In this document: positions 1 to 63,412 of the stretch, piece after piece | Numbering within the stretch: the stretch's first letter is position 1 | Layout: each line of letters begins with the position of its first letter | Assembly: GCF_964204645.1 (NCBI RefSeq) | Contig: NC_134026.1 | Location: forward strand, 7,006,001 to 7,070,000 | DNA from: Tubulanus polymorphus | Taxonomy: Eukaryota > Nemertea > Palaeonemertea > Tubulaniformes > Tubulanidae | Length of the DNA: 64,000 nucleotides | Direction: 5' to 3' | The notes under the pieces: model-generated | The model's database searches: none | The model's input: the letters and a program-made list of their open reading frames with translations, nothing else | What the model was told of the DNA's origin: nothing | Program-made: the position numbers and the translations under genes

Positions 1-8
1 GGTCTTAC

Positions 9-52352
<52,344 letters not shown>

Positions 52353-52404
52353 TTCATCAGTGAATTTTCACTGTCTATTCGTAAGCCAGGTTACGGGTTA
52401 CAGG

Positions 52405-52449
52405 TTACGGGTTGTTCCGCGGGTTTATTCGGGTTTTTCTCGTCGCCAT
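52405..52449 (-). other. Upstream open reading frame in NF1 leader
   Basis: The YY1-like motif CAAGATGGCGAC supplies an ATG (52449) opening a 14-codon frame that ends at 52405-52407, some 50 bases before the NF1 start. If transcription starts upstream of it, it could damp NF1 translation. The transcription start is not known, so this is inference from sequence only. Confidence 0.4.
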
Positions 52450-52481
52450 CTTGCTTATTTTGGTTACACTGCGCGTGCGCA
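52443..52481 (-). promoter_or_regulatory. NF1: Likely NF1 core promoter: NRF1-like and YY1-like sites
   Basis: TGCGCGTGCGCA at 52470-52481 closely fits the NRF1 palindrome and CAAGATGGCGAC at about 52443-52453 fits YY1, about 100-120 bp upstream of the NF1 ATG. Both are typical of TATA-less housekeeping promoters. The region is locally richer in CpG than the rest of the intergenic space. Confidence 0.5.
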
Positions 52482-53044
52482 ATCGAATCCCACACTTCCA
52501 TAAAAGGAAATTAATTTTTCATGCAAATCACATATTAATTAATTAATTGATTGATTAACGAAAATCTATGTACTAGTAAAAAATTTCAAGAAAAAAATCG
52601 GTCGATCGTTTTGCCCGGAGATTGCGTAGTAGGCTAGTTACACATGAATGCACGTCTTAAATGAACAGTTGATTCCTATGAAATTGTACCCGAAACCCAC
52701 TCCCCTGATTGACTGCCATGCTTTGGTCTTTGTGATAAAACGTCAAGATTCATAATGAATCAGACATAACCATGCTGCATATTTCGAAAATGTGATTCTG
52801 AAATATTTTGAAAAATTTCTTTTTGTGGATTCCAAGAATACAATTTTTCCTGAATGAACTTTTTCTTATGTAATTTTCCGGAAATTTCAACTCCACGAAA
52901 CAGAAGTGAAAAATAATAAATTCTCTATCTTTTTTAACATAATTGTATATTTATACTATTGATTATATTATAACAATTATATAATATTGTATACAATGTA
53001 TTTAAATCAAGAAATCCCACACTTCGAATTTAAAATTATACAAT

Positions 53045-53110
53045 CAAATTTATTATTAAGAAACCACAACGTTTCGGCTGTTGACTAAACAGCCATCATC
53101 AGGTGGATTG
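53045..53110 (-). ncRNA. Hammerhead-like motif, Penelope-type remnant (copy 2)
   Basis: Read on the minus strand: CCACCTGATGA (core at 53096-53102), a perfect stem GGCTGT/ACAGCC with a short loop, then GAAA (53072-53075) and CGTTGTGG. This is the CTGATGA-stem-GAAA order of a hammerhead. The CCGAAACGTTG string is common at termini of Penelope-like retroelements. Self-cleavage is not shown. Confidence 0.5.
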
Positions 53111-53705
53111 ACCAGAAAAACAAGTAACAAAGCGTATAAACTCACAGGATCTAAAATAGAAGCAATGTGTCAAAACTAAAGATAAACAGACCAAGCAATA
53201 AAAACATCAAGGGGTAGGCCTACCGTAGAAACCACAGCAATTCTAAACAGTTCAGAGTAAAAACAAATCATGTAACTAAGCGAAGTGTATTATTTTACCT
53301 TCCTTACATACCTCGTTTAAATCATGTTCTTCCAATACCTATGTATTTTTTATATCTTTCTACCTTTTTGTAACACTTTGTTACAATCAATAAATAAAAT
53401 AAGACCAAAGAGTTGCTTTTAATTTCCTCTAGAGTTCCAAAGATTCCTTCGTCCGAATTTGGAAGATTAGATCCTTTCTCCAAAAATAACTTAGAGAGAA
53501 GAATTGAACCAAGATCTATTTTTAACATAAGAATTTATTTACAATTATTTGATACAATTTTAGCACCAGGGGCTGATTATTACAGCTGCAAGGGAAAAAG
53601 TTTGATAATGCTGCTCTCCTCAGAATTAGAGTTCATGATTTAATGATTTCCGATCTCAAGATTTGGCAGGATTAGCCGATCATTTAACACAGTAAAGGAC
53701 AGAAT

Positions 53706-53711
53706 TTTATT
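53706..53711 (-). terminator. PEX3: PEX3 poly(A) signal AATAAA
   Basis: AATAAA on the minus strand lies one base after the PEX3 stop codon, so the 3' untranslated region may be very short. Confidence 0.6.
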
Positions 53712-53712
53712 T

Positions 53713-56700
53713 TCACGTGATATTGTGTAACGGAGGTTGACTGAAAGCCTCGTAAATGTTAGCTGCAAAATCTTTCACTTCATCCATCAATAAAATTTCC
53801 TACAAAAAATTAAAGAATTGAAAAATCATTTCCACACATCTGGACCAATTTTTGTCACAGAAAAATTGTTTGCGCTTTTCAGTACCTGTATAAACTGGTT
53901 TGGAATGTCGGCTAGGACGATGTATATTAAACCATTCGTGATGGGAATAAGCTTTGCGAGAGGAATCTTAACATGTTCCGAACTAAAAATACACAATTTA
54001 AGCTTACTCATTTATCAAAAAGTAATCAATCTAAAAACAGGGTTCTAACAGATTACAGATATTTCCCGGACCCCAGATCTAAAATTCCCTGAACAAATTA
54101 TGAGATATCCTCAGAGGGGGCTATTTCTTAAAAGTTCCTTGTGCTACTCGTTCGTCACCAGCGAGATTTAAGACAGCAATTTCCTAAACTATAAGATATC
54201 CTCAGTGGGAGCTGCTTCTTAACAATACGTTCCTCCTTGTGCCACTCATCAACAGCGAGAACAACAAGAAACAAAAAATCAAATTGCCTGATATTTTACG
54301 GACCCTTGACCAAAAATTCCCAGATTAAATTAAAGCATTTCAAGATGTTCATTGCCACTCCTCACCAGAATTGTCATTTGTCGGAATTGCCTGATTTTCT
54401 ATGCAGAGAAAAATACATCCGCAATTCCCTGATTTTCTCTGATCTGTAAAAACCCTGACATATTACCGTAAGACGTGAATTGTTTTTCTGATTTACCTCA
54501 GGTTTGACGGCGGTTTGAAGTAATCGGATATTCTGTCGACCAATCGCGAGAAACCTTTATCCAAACAATTGGATAAAACAGACCGGAAATCAGTGCTGAA
54601 AAAAAAAAACAATTACGACTTAATCTGAAAATCTGTGAAATTCATCAAATCCAAGTAAATGCAACGAGACGCATAGTACTTTATAGGTAAACTAGTTTAT
54701 TTGACACACAACCTTTCGCTACTAATGTCTATTGTAGCTTCATCAGGTGAATGAGAGGAATGAATGTAAGTGCTATTCATCCTGTTATATACATTCTACA
54801 TTCTACACCGGGTTAACACGATTCCTCAACAAATCTAATGAAATCTGAGTTATTCATTGGTTCTAATAAAGTGTTGTACTAACCTTTCAAACATATCTGT
54901 CGTTTCATTGATCAATTGGTGCATGAATCTATCCTGGCGACTAGCAAGAATCTGAATGCATAATCAAAGGCCATGCATTAAGAACTTAAGAAAATTAGCA
55001 GATTTTCAACCTTCCCTCTCCCACATAGGGATTATTCATTTATTAAATCTGAAAGCAATACAGCTACGCTATTGTACTGACCCCTCCCCTAATGCAGAAA
55101 TGAATGACTCCATACGCAATTCTATGTATTACCAAAAATTCTTTTTAAAATTTTGGTATTACCGATATACTCATTGGGAGAAGTTGCTAATAGATTTGTA
55201 GATACGGAGGAACCTTTTTACGACAAATTTCAGGCAACCAGAGAATCAGTAAATTGTCATATTTGGGATGAAATTCGCGGCTTGTGAATCAAGATCAGAA
55301 TACGGATGTTTTACCTCTGTGTTTTCGTTATATAAATCCTGTGAAGGTATAATATATCGGCACAAGTGATAAAAGGGATGTTGCTGCTGTTGTTGATCTC
55401 TGTGTTCTAAATGCTGACGGACGTTGCGTAAAATATGATCGATATCACAAAGCGTTAAATTTTCCTTCAACGATTTACTGAAAATTAAGATTTGACTTCA
55501 GATATATAAAACAGAGGATAAAGGAAATGTAATACAATTTGGTCGATGTATGGTAGGCCTACCTTCCGATTTCATGTTGAACTGATTCAGTTACATCTTT
55601 TATCATCAACTGCAAACCTGCAAAACAAAATATACCCGTTAAAAGTAAACAATAAATTCAGAATAAACTTTCAGTGAAATAATTGTGCTATTTTTACCTT
55701 CGTTTAGAATAAACTGAACTCTTTCCAAATAAATCTGTTGAATTTCATTTGTAGCGACTGACAATTCTTTTGACTGCAAAATGAACAGATTACTACATTA
55801 ATACAATAAGGACCCAATAACACATTTTTAGTTGAAATTTTACTTCAGTGTTTATTTCATTGGTAATGCGCTAGTCAAACTGTAGAAATCGATCTAGATC
55901 TCTATTCAAATTGAAACAGTATTGAGGACAATTTTGAAAGACCATAGCGTGGCCACTTTTATTTTTGTTTTTCTGCTAGAATCCAATCAATTAACACAGT
56001 CAAATACATGAGACATAGATAGCAATCTAAACAAATTTCACCGACTTTTCCCCTGATTTCGAGCTGTTTTTACAAAATTCCCTGACTATGCCCTGACTTT
56101 TTTTTAAAGAAAATTTCCAAGCGTGGCATGCCTGCAGTATTCGCAGCTGTTACTAACCATGCCATTTCTGTTCATACAACTATCTAGATACATGTATCCA
56201 CCAATTACATTCAGTTTTACTCGTAAAACCACAGCAAGTAAACATGAACCATAAACTGATACAATCGACCGAACGAAACCTACAATAAATACAGGTAACT
56301 ATTAGAATTAAAACTCATCTGAAACAGCTCGAAATCTGAGTGAAAATTTCTTACTTTCAATTTTTAAATCCTCCCAAATTTCAAGTCGATTTTCAGGACT
56401 AAAGAAAAATGATAAAAACAAATCATATGAGTCGATGCACAGAAATGAAGGTGAACAAATTCTTTTAAAAACTAAATACATCAAAATATTGGTATTATTG
56501 ATTTTGAGTAAGGGGAGGGGGTACTAACTTGTTTTTTAAAGATGCTGTCATTTCTTCTGTGTTCAATATCTTCACAATTGCTTCTCGTAAACTAGGAATC
56601 ATTGACAAAACTAAAAAATGAAAACACAAAGAAAATACTTCGAATAGTTGATCCCCATTTCGAACCAAATAGCAGAATATTTACCTGTTGTGTTACATGT

Positions 56701-57293
56701 TCGTTGATTGCTGTCAAAATGATGCTGCTTCCTACAGAGAATAAATTCATTAAATCAAATGATATGATGCCTGATAATAATCAAATACAGTCCCGCGCTG
56801 AAGTTCTCATTATGTCATGATCATTATGTTGACGACTTATATCCAAATGAGGACTTACATTTAGTAATTTGAATTGGAAATACAAATTGAGACTCTATAA
56901 TAGTGACGACTACGATCCAAGTATGATAACTGTAGTACATGTTCTTAGTTTAATAAACTCTGTGACTTCTTCATTGTTCAATGACAATATTGTTTGTTGC
57001 TGAGGACAAATGTACCTTGCATGTTCCAGACAATCTGCTGCATCTTTCTCCTGCAATTGCTTTAATTTGTATAAAGCATATCGACCCGTAACATAAACAC
57101 CTGTAGAATAAAAACGAGATCTTTAACCATACGTGAACGGGAATAATTGATGAATAAAAATGAGTTGATAATGATGAATTGTATTGATTTCTCTAGGAGT
57201 TACGAACTGATTAAACTCACCACTGACAACGACTCCCGTCCATAAAAACTTCCTTCTGTGTCTTTTTAGAAAGTTCCAAACTCGACCAAACAT
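53713..57293 (-). CDS. PEX3: PEX3, peroxisomal biogenesis factor 3
   Basis: PEX3 is the peroxisomal membrane anchor that docks PEX19 with its membrane-protein cargo. Thirteen exons: 57221-57293, 57016-57100, 56685-56731, 56529-56610, 56355-56398, 56158-56279, 55698-55773, 55563-55617, 55315-55477, 54884-54951, 54497-54595, 53886-53982, 53713-53799. They total 1098 bases, 365 residues plus stop; human PEX3 has 373. The start MFGRVWNFLKRHRRKF gives a basic stretch before a hydrophobic segment (residues about 16-27), the membrane-targeting signal. Other matches: SNQRTCN, LEIWEDLKI, LRVKLNVIGGYMYLD, GFSRLVDRISDYF, PLAKLIPITNG and VKDFAANIYEAFS. A glutamine run (QQQQQ) lies in exon 9. All introns are GT-AG. 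Every exon phase fits, so the model is firm. Confidence 0.96.
54690..54755 (-). ncRNA. Hammerhead-like motif, Penelope-type remnant (copy 3)
   Basis: On the minus strand, CATTCACCTGATGAAGC (core 54740-54746), a stem GCTAC/GTAGC around an 11-base loop, GAAA (54714-54717), then GGTTGTGTGTCAAATAAA. It shares both flanks of the core with copy 1 at 42550-42602. It lies in PEX3 intron 10. Confidence 0.5.
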
Positions 57294-57648
57294 ACTTCCT
57301 CCGATTCTTTAACCTCTAAATCGATTATAACCTTAATTTCACAAATGCTAAAATATATTTCAGAATCTATTTCCGGGTTTGTTTCGCTTTTTGCCGCTCA
57401 GCGGCGGGGTAATCGATTATCAAATTCTTGACTTGTTTGACTCTGAATATTGCAAATCTTTTACATTACAATTAAACACAAAGCTAGAAAAGTAAATTAA
57501 CTGTCTTACAGGGATAAACAACATTGACGCCTCAAAAAGATAACTAGTAACGGGATAGGTGCGAGGCACCCGCTAAAATGAGACAACCGTTAGCTAGCGC
57601 CACCTACTGGATGAGATTTAAGTACCACCAACGAGCACTTGATTATCA
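57294..57648. promoter_or_regulatory. Shared divergent promoter region, PEX3 and 7SL RNA
   Basis: These 355 bp separate the PEX3 ATG (leftward) from the 7SL RNA start (rightward). A TATA-like TTTAAGTA lies at about 57616-57623, near 30 bp before the 7SL start, where an upstream polymerase III promoter element would be expected. GCCGCTCAGCGGCGGGG at about 57394-57410 is a local G/C-rich palindrome. Which elements serve which gene cannot be told from sequence. Confidence 0.45.
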
Positions 57649-57946
57649 GCTGGGAGTTGTGGCGTGCTCCTGTAATCCAGTTGCTTGGAGGCTTGGTCTG
57701 GTGGACAGTTTGAGGTCGGGATTACTGTCAGTCGTCGGTCTATGTCGATCGGGCGTCCGCGCTAAGCTCGGCGTCAATATGGTCGGCTCGGGGGAGCCTA
57801 GGCTGACCAGGTTGTCTAAGGAGGATCGAATCGGCCCAGGGTGGAAACACAGCAGGCAAAAGATCCCGCGTCGAGCAGTAGTGGGTTCGCGCCTGTGAAT
57901 AGTCGCCGGCTGACAGCCCGTCCAATATAGTTGGACCCATTCCTTT
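57649..57946 (+). ncRNA. 7SL RNA, signal recognition particle RNA
   Basis: The RNA scaffold of the signal recognition particle, which pauses and targets ribosomes making secreted proteins. The sequence aligns along its whole length to metazoan 7SL: 5' GCTGGGAGTTGTGGCGTGCT (Alu-domain start), GATCGGGCGTCCGC, CGGCGTCAATATGGT, CCAGGTTGTCTAAGGAGG, AGCAGGCAAAAGATCCCG and GTAGTGGGTTCGCGCCTGTG (the SRP54-binding helix 8 loops). About 298 nt, against about 300 in human. A TTTT polymerase III terminator follows at 57944-57947. Open frames over this region (57578-57898 plus, 57740-57940 minus) are accidental. With all conserved loops intact it looks like a functional gene rather than a SINE or pseudogene. 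Confidence 0.96.
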
Positions 57947-58163
57947 TACGAAAACTTCCCCTTCCCGAATTCAGAAAAAAATATTTTAACAAGTATAAAC
58001 TTTTTTCTCATTTTTGAATCGGAGAATTCAAGTCAGAAATATAAGTCGAGATTCCTTTAAAAAGTTGTTCACTCCTAGTTCATATACCTCCCCCCCCCGA
58101 TATCTCCATGGAAGATGCGAATTTAGAAAAAAATATCTTATTGAACTATTTAAATAAATCAAT

Positions 58164-61024
58164 TTATTGCCCATTTAGAGTTTTAGCTTTTTGTAAATTA
58201 TGTTGCACAGCATTTAACAATAATTCAATCCAAGCAGCATCAGATTCTGAACTCAAATGACCTTGCTTAACAAACTCTATTGTATTATTCAACATCTCAG
58301 CATTTTCATTCATCTGCAAATTGAAAATAGACGATCATTGGTTAATTAACACAAATTCCCAGTAATTCACCACTGCTGCATAAGCCAACAGTGAGAGAAT
58401 AGTTCTTCATTGAGTCGATAGATGGCAGTTTGATCGGCTACCGAATGATACTTTAGATTCCTGGGCTGGTTGCACAGGCCAAGTCCAAAAGTGGTCTTAA
58501 ATCTTAAGACTGGTCTCAAATTGTTACATTGGCTACAGAACTAAGTTGGTCTTAAACGCCCTGAAATGTCCAGATTATGAATAAATGAATTCGATTAGTT
58601 TACCTGTATAAGAGCGACGGTGTGATTGATCGGTGGATATAAACTCATAGCCAGATCGTCTGTAACCGGACTCAAACATTTCAATCTCTCGTTTAAATCA
58701 TCTAAATCATGAATCACAAGCATCGAATCACAGTCAATCGTCCTCAATACAGTCGTTAATTTCTTTAATAATCCACGCGTGCATTTCATTAATCCGATAC
58801 AAGATGTGACGAACGAACGATCGCTTTCAGACCAGATTACCAGATCATCCTCTCCACCACCACCGTCATCTTCAACTGCTGCTCCGTCTTCACTATTCAT
58901 TGCCTGAAAAATAAAAACATAACTCTCACATATTTTCATTGAAATAAATTTCTTTGTCATCTATTTTAGAAATTATGATCGATCCAACAATTGATGAAAT
59001 CTAAGTTTATTATTCTGACGGTTTTCAGGTTTATCTAAATTCCTCTTCTGATAAACAATAATTATCGCAATGACGCATATCAGTTTTAAAAAAGTCTTTA
59101 AACATTAATTACTGTTTTTTAGAAATCTAATTTATCTAAATAAACTCTAAATATCATCATTGTGGCATTGTTTATTTTCCCTACATCACAGAGAATAGAT
59201 CAGTATTGACAGTATTGAATAATTTATAATCAATTTAAAAACACAAAAGTTTTGCAAGTCAATCGAGGAGGAAGCTCTTTGAACAGAAAGGCAGTTTATA
59301 AATTGCTCAAATCATCATCGTTATCGTCATTTTTTATTATCAGTTTATCACATCTTTTCAAAATGATTTTAAATCATCCAATATCCATTGCCTAAAAAAT
59401 TAATTCTATACAACTCAAAAAGTTCTGCAGTTTTTCAGACACAACATGCGCCAGCTTCACAGGGATCTAAAAATATAAAATTCTTACCTCTTCAAGTTCA
59501 TTAATTGCATCTTTGATTAGTTCTAAATGTTCTTTCACTTGTTTCAGCACAACTTCACGATTTGTTTTTGGCAATGATTCAAATTTTTCACACGCTTCCC
59601 ATAAACAACCTGTACTCATCAATGTGCAATCTTGTGTTCTAAAAATGAATGAATAAAACACTTTAACACATGAAAATTGAGAATCAATGAAGTAAGTTTT
59701 TAGAGTCACACTCTGACGATCTATCATCGCCACATCATCTGAAGTCATCTCTATTTTGAGTCTTAACTTATATTTTTCAAATTCAATTGGAAAGTGCAGG
59801 TCATCATTTTGGGGTTATTCATTTATTGCGTACGCATTGGAGTAGGGGCTGTGCAAATTTTTGTACTGTAATGCCTGATGTATATGAAAAAGTGGGCGGT
59901 CGAAAAATTTCAAATTTACGTAATAAATGAATGGTCCCTTTGGATCATTAGTCATCATGATCATCACAACTATAACGACTCAAAGCAGTGAGTTACACTG
60001 CATTCTGCTTTTACCCACTGAATCCTTGTGTTTTGATACATTCAGCTAAAGACGAAACTCCCTCTATTATCAATAAAACACTATCTGTGACACTTTTCAG
60101 TAGACATTCTCCTGAAATTATAGAGTAATATTCATAAACACCGAATCCAATTTCAGCGCAGTAGACAGGGTTGATCCTAGTTCAGAGCAGCAGACTGGCC
60201 TGAATCTAATCCCTTACCGTGTATTTTTGGTAACGTGTAATAAATCGAAATTAAAGCCAAAGTCGTTTTTTCGATGGTTGAAATCATTGTTTGACAATCC
60301 TGAAATAGATGAGAGATTTCGATTTGAAAATGAAGGTCAGATTTAAGCAGAGGAAAAAGTAGTCTGAATACCAGTCGTTGTTACAGGTTCCCTACTAGTT
60401 GTTTGGGGAACAACGGCTAGGTACTAGACTAAGGAAAAAGAAGCTCCAGTTTGCTCAAGATGTTTACTCACCGTGGGTGTTGGAACTGGTGGTTCAGAAA
60501 AGACTAGAACTAATTTCGTACATTCCTTCGAAAGACATTTAACTGCAACGTCTACAAAAAACATCAAACTAAGTTAAAAAATTATACGATATAAAGTTGA
60601 TGTAACCAAGTAACTAACTGTGTGTGAAAGCTAAAAAAAATTGAAAATGGAATTTTCAAAAAAGGGACAATTTTAGAATTCAGTAAAACCCAAAATGCAT
60701 GCAGCCAAATTTCATACATACTTATTCTTTGCCAGAAGTTATCCAGATCAAATCCATCTGCGACGCGATCTACCACTCCATCTAAAAAAGTGAAGTTTTA
60801 GCAATAAACTTGATTTGGATTTCGTCAAAATCTCAGGGTACGCAAATTAACGGTTTCATGCTAAATTGTAGGGAATAAAGGCATGACAGCAATTGTAAAA
60901 TGACGATGGAATTCAACTCTAAGTATATAATGATAAAAGAAAGCTTACTGCGCAACTGATCGGTTACAAGAGCGAGATTTTCGATAAAAGATGAAAAAAT
61001 TTCGATCGTCGTGGGCGCTGCCAT
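58164..61024 (-). CDS. CCNDBP1: CCNDBP1 homologue, cyclin-D1-binding protein 1 (GCIP)
   Basis: Eight exons: 60949-61024, 60722-60781, 60472-60551, 60218-60299, 60015-60111, 59488-59638, 58604-58903, 58164-58313. They total 996 bases, 331 residues plus stop; human is 360. The protein is an all-helical regulator that binds cyclin D1 and helix-loop-helix proteins in mammals; the molecular role in invertebrates is little known. Matches: start MAAPTTIEIFSSF, LVLVFSEPPVPTPT, KHLELIKDAINELEE-like segment, acidic DDGGGGEDDLVIWSESDRS and the best conserved SPVTDDLAMSLYPPINHTV, then a C-terminal helix WIELLLNAVQHNLQKA. An in-frame upstream ATG near 61063 exists, but the chosen start gives the family-like N-terminus. 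AATAAA overlaps the stop codon (58163-58168). Confidence 0.92.
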
Positions 61025-61484
61025 ATTGGATCGATCGGGTTCGAATCCCACGTCTACCCTCACTCGCCAGGGACAAAACCGGAGCCTCCCTTACGTGCAC
61101 AATGTCATCATGCCGACTAATACCAATTGAACCTAGTCATAAAGAACACGGAAATAACAATTCAACAGTATTTATTTCGTCGAATTATTGTCTAAATATA
61201 GATTTCATCCTTCAGTTCAATTCACTTTCACACAGGAAATAATAAACTATTGGTGGTTATTACGAGATTTTCTGTCCCGTTGGTCCTCGGAGCAAGGTTC
61301 CACTGTAGTCTTACATTCCAGCAACAATAATTCAAAACCACAAACAGTAAACGAATACTTTCGTAACGATAAATCAGAGATTTAATTAGCAATTTAAGAA
61401 CAATTAAGTCGACACAACCTACTTCAATTAAGAGTCACTAAATAAAGCTATAATTCTGGTTATAACAACCAGTGAGGCGATTTG
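61025..61484. other. Intergenic space between RNF25 and CCNDBP1
   Basis: 460 bp holding the RNF25 3' end and CCNDBP1 promoter. GGGTTCGAATCCC near 61029-61041 looks like a tRNA B box but there is no A box or cloverleaf. No gene seen. Confidence 0.6.
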
Positions 61485-63412
61485 TCAAGAATCCGCTTTA
61501 TCATTCAGTAAAGTAGATCTATCAATTCCCCTCCCTCCTCTACTGCCGCGTCCCCCGTGGCTTCTAACCCGAGGAGCCCCTCTACTGAAGCCCCTACCCC
61601 TATGATGACTAGATGGTCTTTTATCTACACTATCGTTGACCTCATTCCGGTCATAATTTCTATAGGTCGTGTAGCAGCGCCCCCTGGTAGATGCCCGTCT
61701 ACCCGGCGCCCTTCCTCTCAGAGATCTTTCATGGTTATCTACTGCTTGTTGTATTTTCTGATTCTCCTCTGAAGCTGTTCCTGTCTCAGTTCGTTTATTT
61801 TCAGCTGTCGCCACAAATGTTATTTTGTTAACGCTATTCGTCTGCCAATCACGTTTCACTTCACTGCCACCAGGGGTTTCTGTACCACGATCATTGTTTT
61901 TAAATTGTCTTTCTCTGCGTCCCCTACCATATTGAGTAGTCCGATTATTTCTATGTCGGTTCTCATGACTGCCACTAGGGGTCTCACAATCATGGGCTTG
62001 TCTATCGCTACATCGCTTCCTTTCATTGCCACTAGGCGTCTCACAATCACGGGCTTGCTTATTACTACATCGGTTTTTCTGATTATCAAAAGGTGTCTCA
62101 CTATCTCGGCTCTGTCTATTCCGCTTCTCATGACTGCCACTAGGTGTCTCACAATCTCGGGCTTGTTTATCACTATATCGGTTTCGGGTTTGTTTATCAC
62201 TATATTGGTTTCGCTGATTGCCAATAGGGGTCTCACCATCACGGCTCTGTCTATGTGTCTCACTATCTCGAGCTAGTTTATAACTACACCGGTTCTCCTT
62301 ATTGCCACTTGGTGTCTCACAATCTCGGCTCTGTCCTTGCCGGTTCTCCTGTCTGTCACTAGGTGTCTCTTTCCTCCTAAAACCACGATCATTCCGGCTG
62401 TAACATTTTTCCCGGTTGCTGTAGTAGTCATTCTTGCGTCTGTTACCGTGGTAATCATTGCGCCTGTATTGTTCCGATGATTTTGATCGCGTTTTACTGT
62501 GATCTGGATTCTCGGGAATATCGACGTCAGGAAGAGGTACAGCAATCGACACCGTATCACCGTCCTTAAAAACATACAAAATCTTAGAAAATAAGACAGA
62601 CATATTTTCAAAATTAAAATGTTTTTTAATCTGATGAAAAAAAACCCCTATTACCTGAACTAAGAACTTGTTGCTCTCTTCTTCCACGTCAATGATACCA
62701 CCGCGTGATTTCTGTTTCGCGTATAGTTCGGCCATTTTTTTCTGCATTGCTACAATATCGTTGCTAGGTTGATATATCAGATCGTCGGCCGCTGGTTCGC
62801 TGCTCGTCGGATTATCAAGAATTTCTTCTACGCACGACGTGATTGGTTGACGGCATGTCGGACAAAGAACCTAAATTTATAATTAAATTGAGTAACACGT
62901 AAATTAAAAGATTCTTTTGAGAAATGTGACTGCACTCGTGGTGACTTAAGTTACCTTGGTTATCTAAACTAAACTAACTAAACATTTACTTCTTTAACAG
63001 AGAGAGAGAGAGGGATATGGAAAATTTGATGGCGAGGGACAGAAGAGAGAGAGGGACAGATGGAGGGAGAGGAGAGTGATGGAGAAAAGGCGAGGGAGAG
63101 AAGAGAGAGGGACACATAGAGAAGAGAGAGATGGAGAATAGAGAGGAAGGTGAAAAGGAAAAGTGGGATGATATCAAAACGAACCTGTTTAGTTTTCTCT
63201 TGTTGTTTATGAGGTAGAATTTGTAGATGATTTTCATCATCATCATCATCGGTATTAAGTAAACAGAACGTCACGTATCTCTGTAGACAGTGTTTATGTA
63301 GATAGTGATAACAGGGAGTCTTCGTGAATTCCGAATCAGAGTGAAAATGTTCCAGACAAACGACGCACGGACAATGAGGAATATTACTGTCGGTTAACAA
63401 TTCTTTAGATAT
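61485..63412 (-). CDS. RNF25: RNF25, RWD-RING E3 ubiquitin ligase (C-terminal three exons)
   Basis: Exons 63185-63412, 62655-62870 and 61485-62564, 508 codons to the TGA at 61485-61487. The first encodes KELLTDSNIP and the RING start C-V-V-C, then TKTPCYHYLHKHC; the second completes the RING with CPTCRQP and gives the signature KSRGGIIDVEEESNKF. The N-terminal RWD domain must lie on exons beyond 64000. The last exon is a long arginine-rich tail with eight ETP-containing repeats and an RGG-type C-terminus. In human cells RNF25 acts with RNF14 on stalled ribosomes; the RWD domain suggests GCN1 binding, but that part is not in view. The 90-bp intron 62565-62654 is a multiple of three without stops, so retention would keep the frame. 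Confidence 0.92.

Larger units (their letters stand above)
52482..53712. other. Intergenic space between PEX3 and NF1
   Basis: AT-rich sequence with a hammerhead-like repeat end (53045-53110) and a plus-strand frame at 53413-53640 that vaguely recalls the C-terminal part of a LINE reverse transcriptase. No convincing gene. PEX3 polyadenylation should fall at its right edge. Confidence 0.5.

Noticed and set aside
57578-57898. 106-codon plus-strand frame
   Set aside because: Overlaps the 7SL RNA gene; the RNA similarity explains the sequence.
61022-61045. tRNA B-box-like GGGTTCGAATCCC
   Set aside because: No A box; it adjoins the CCNDBP1 start codon.
60833-61063. Longer CCNDBP1 N-terminus from an upstream in-frame ATG
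   Set aside because: Adds residues unlike the family; the downstream ATG gives the expected short N-terminus.
61856-62276. Frames of 120-135 codons in other frames over the RNF25 tail
   Set aside because: Shadows of the repeated RNF25 C-terminal coding exon.
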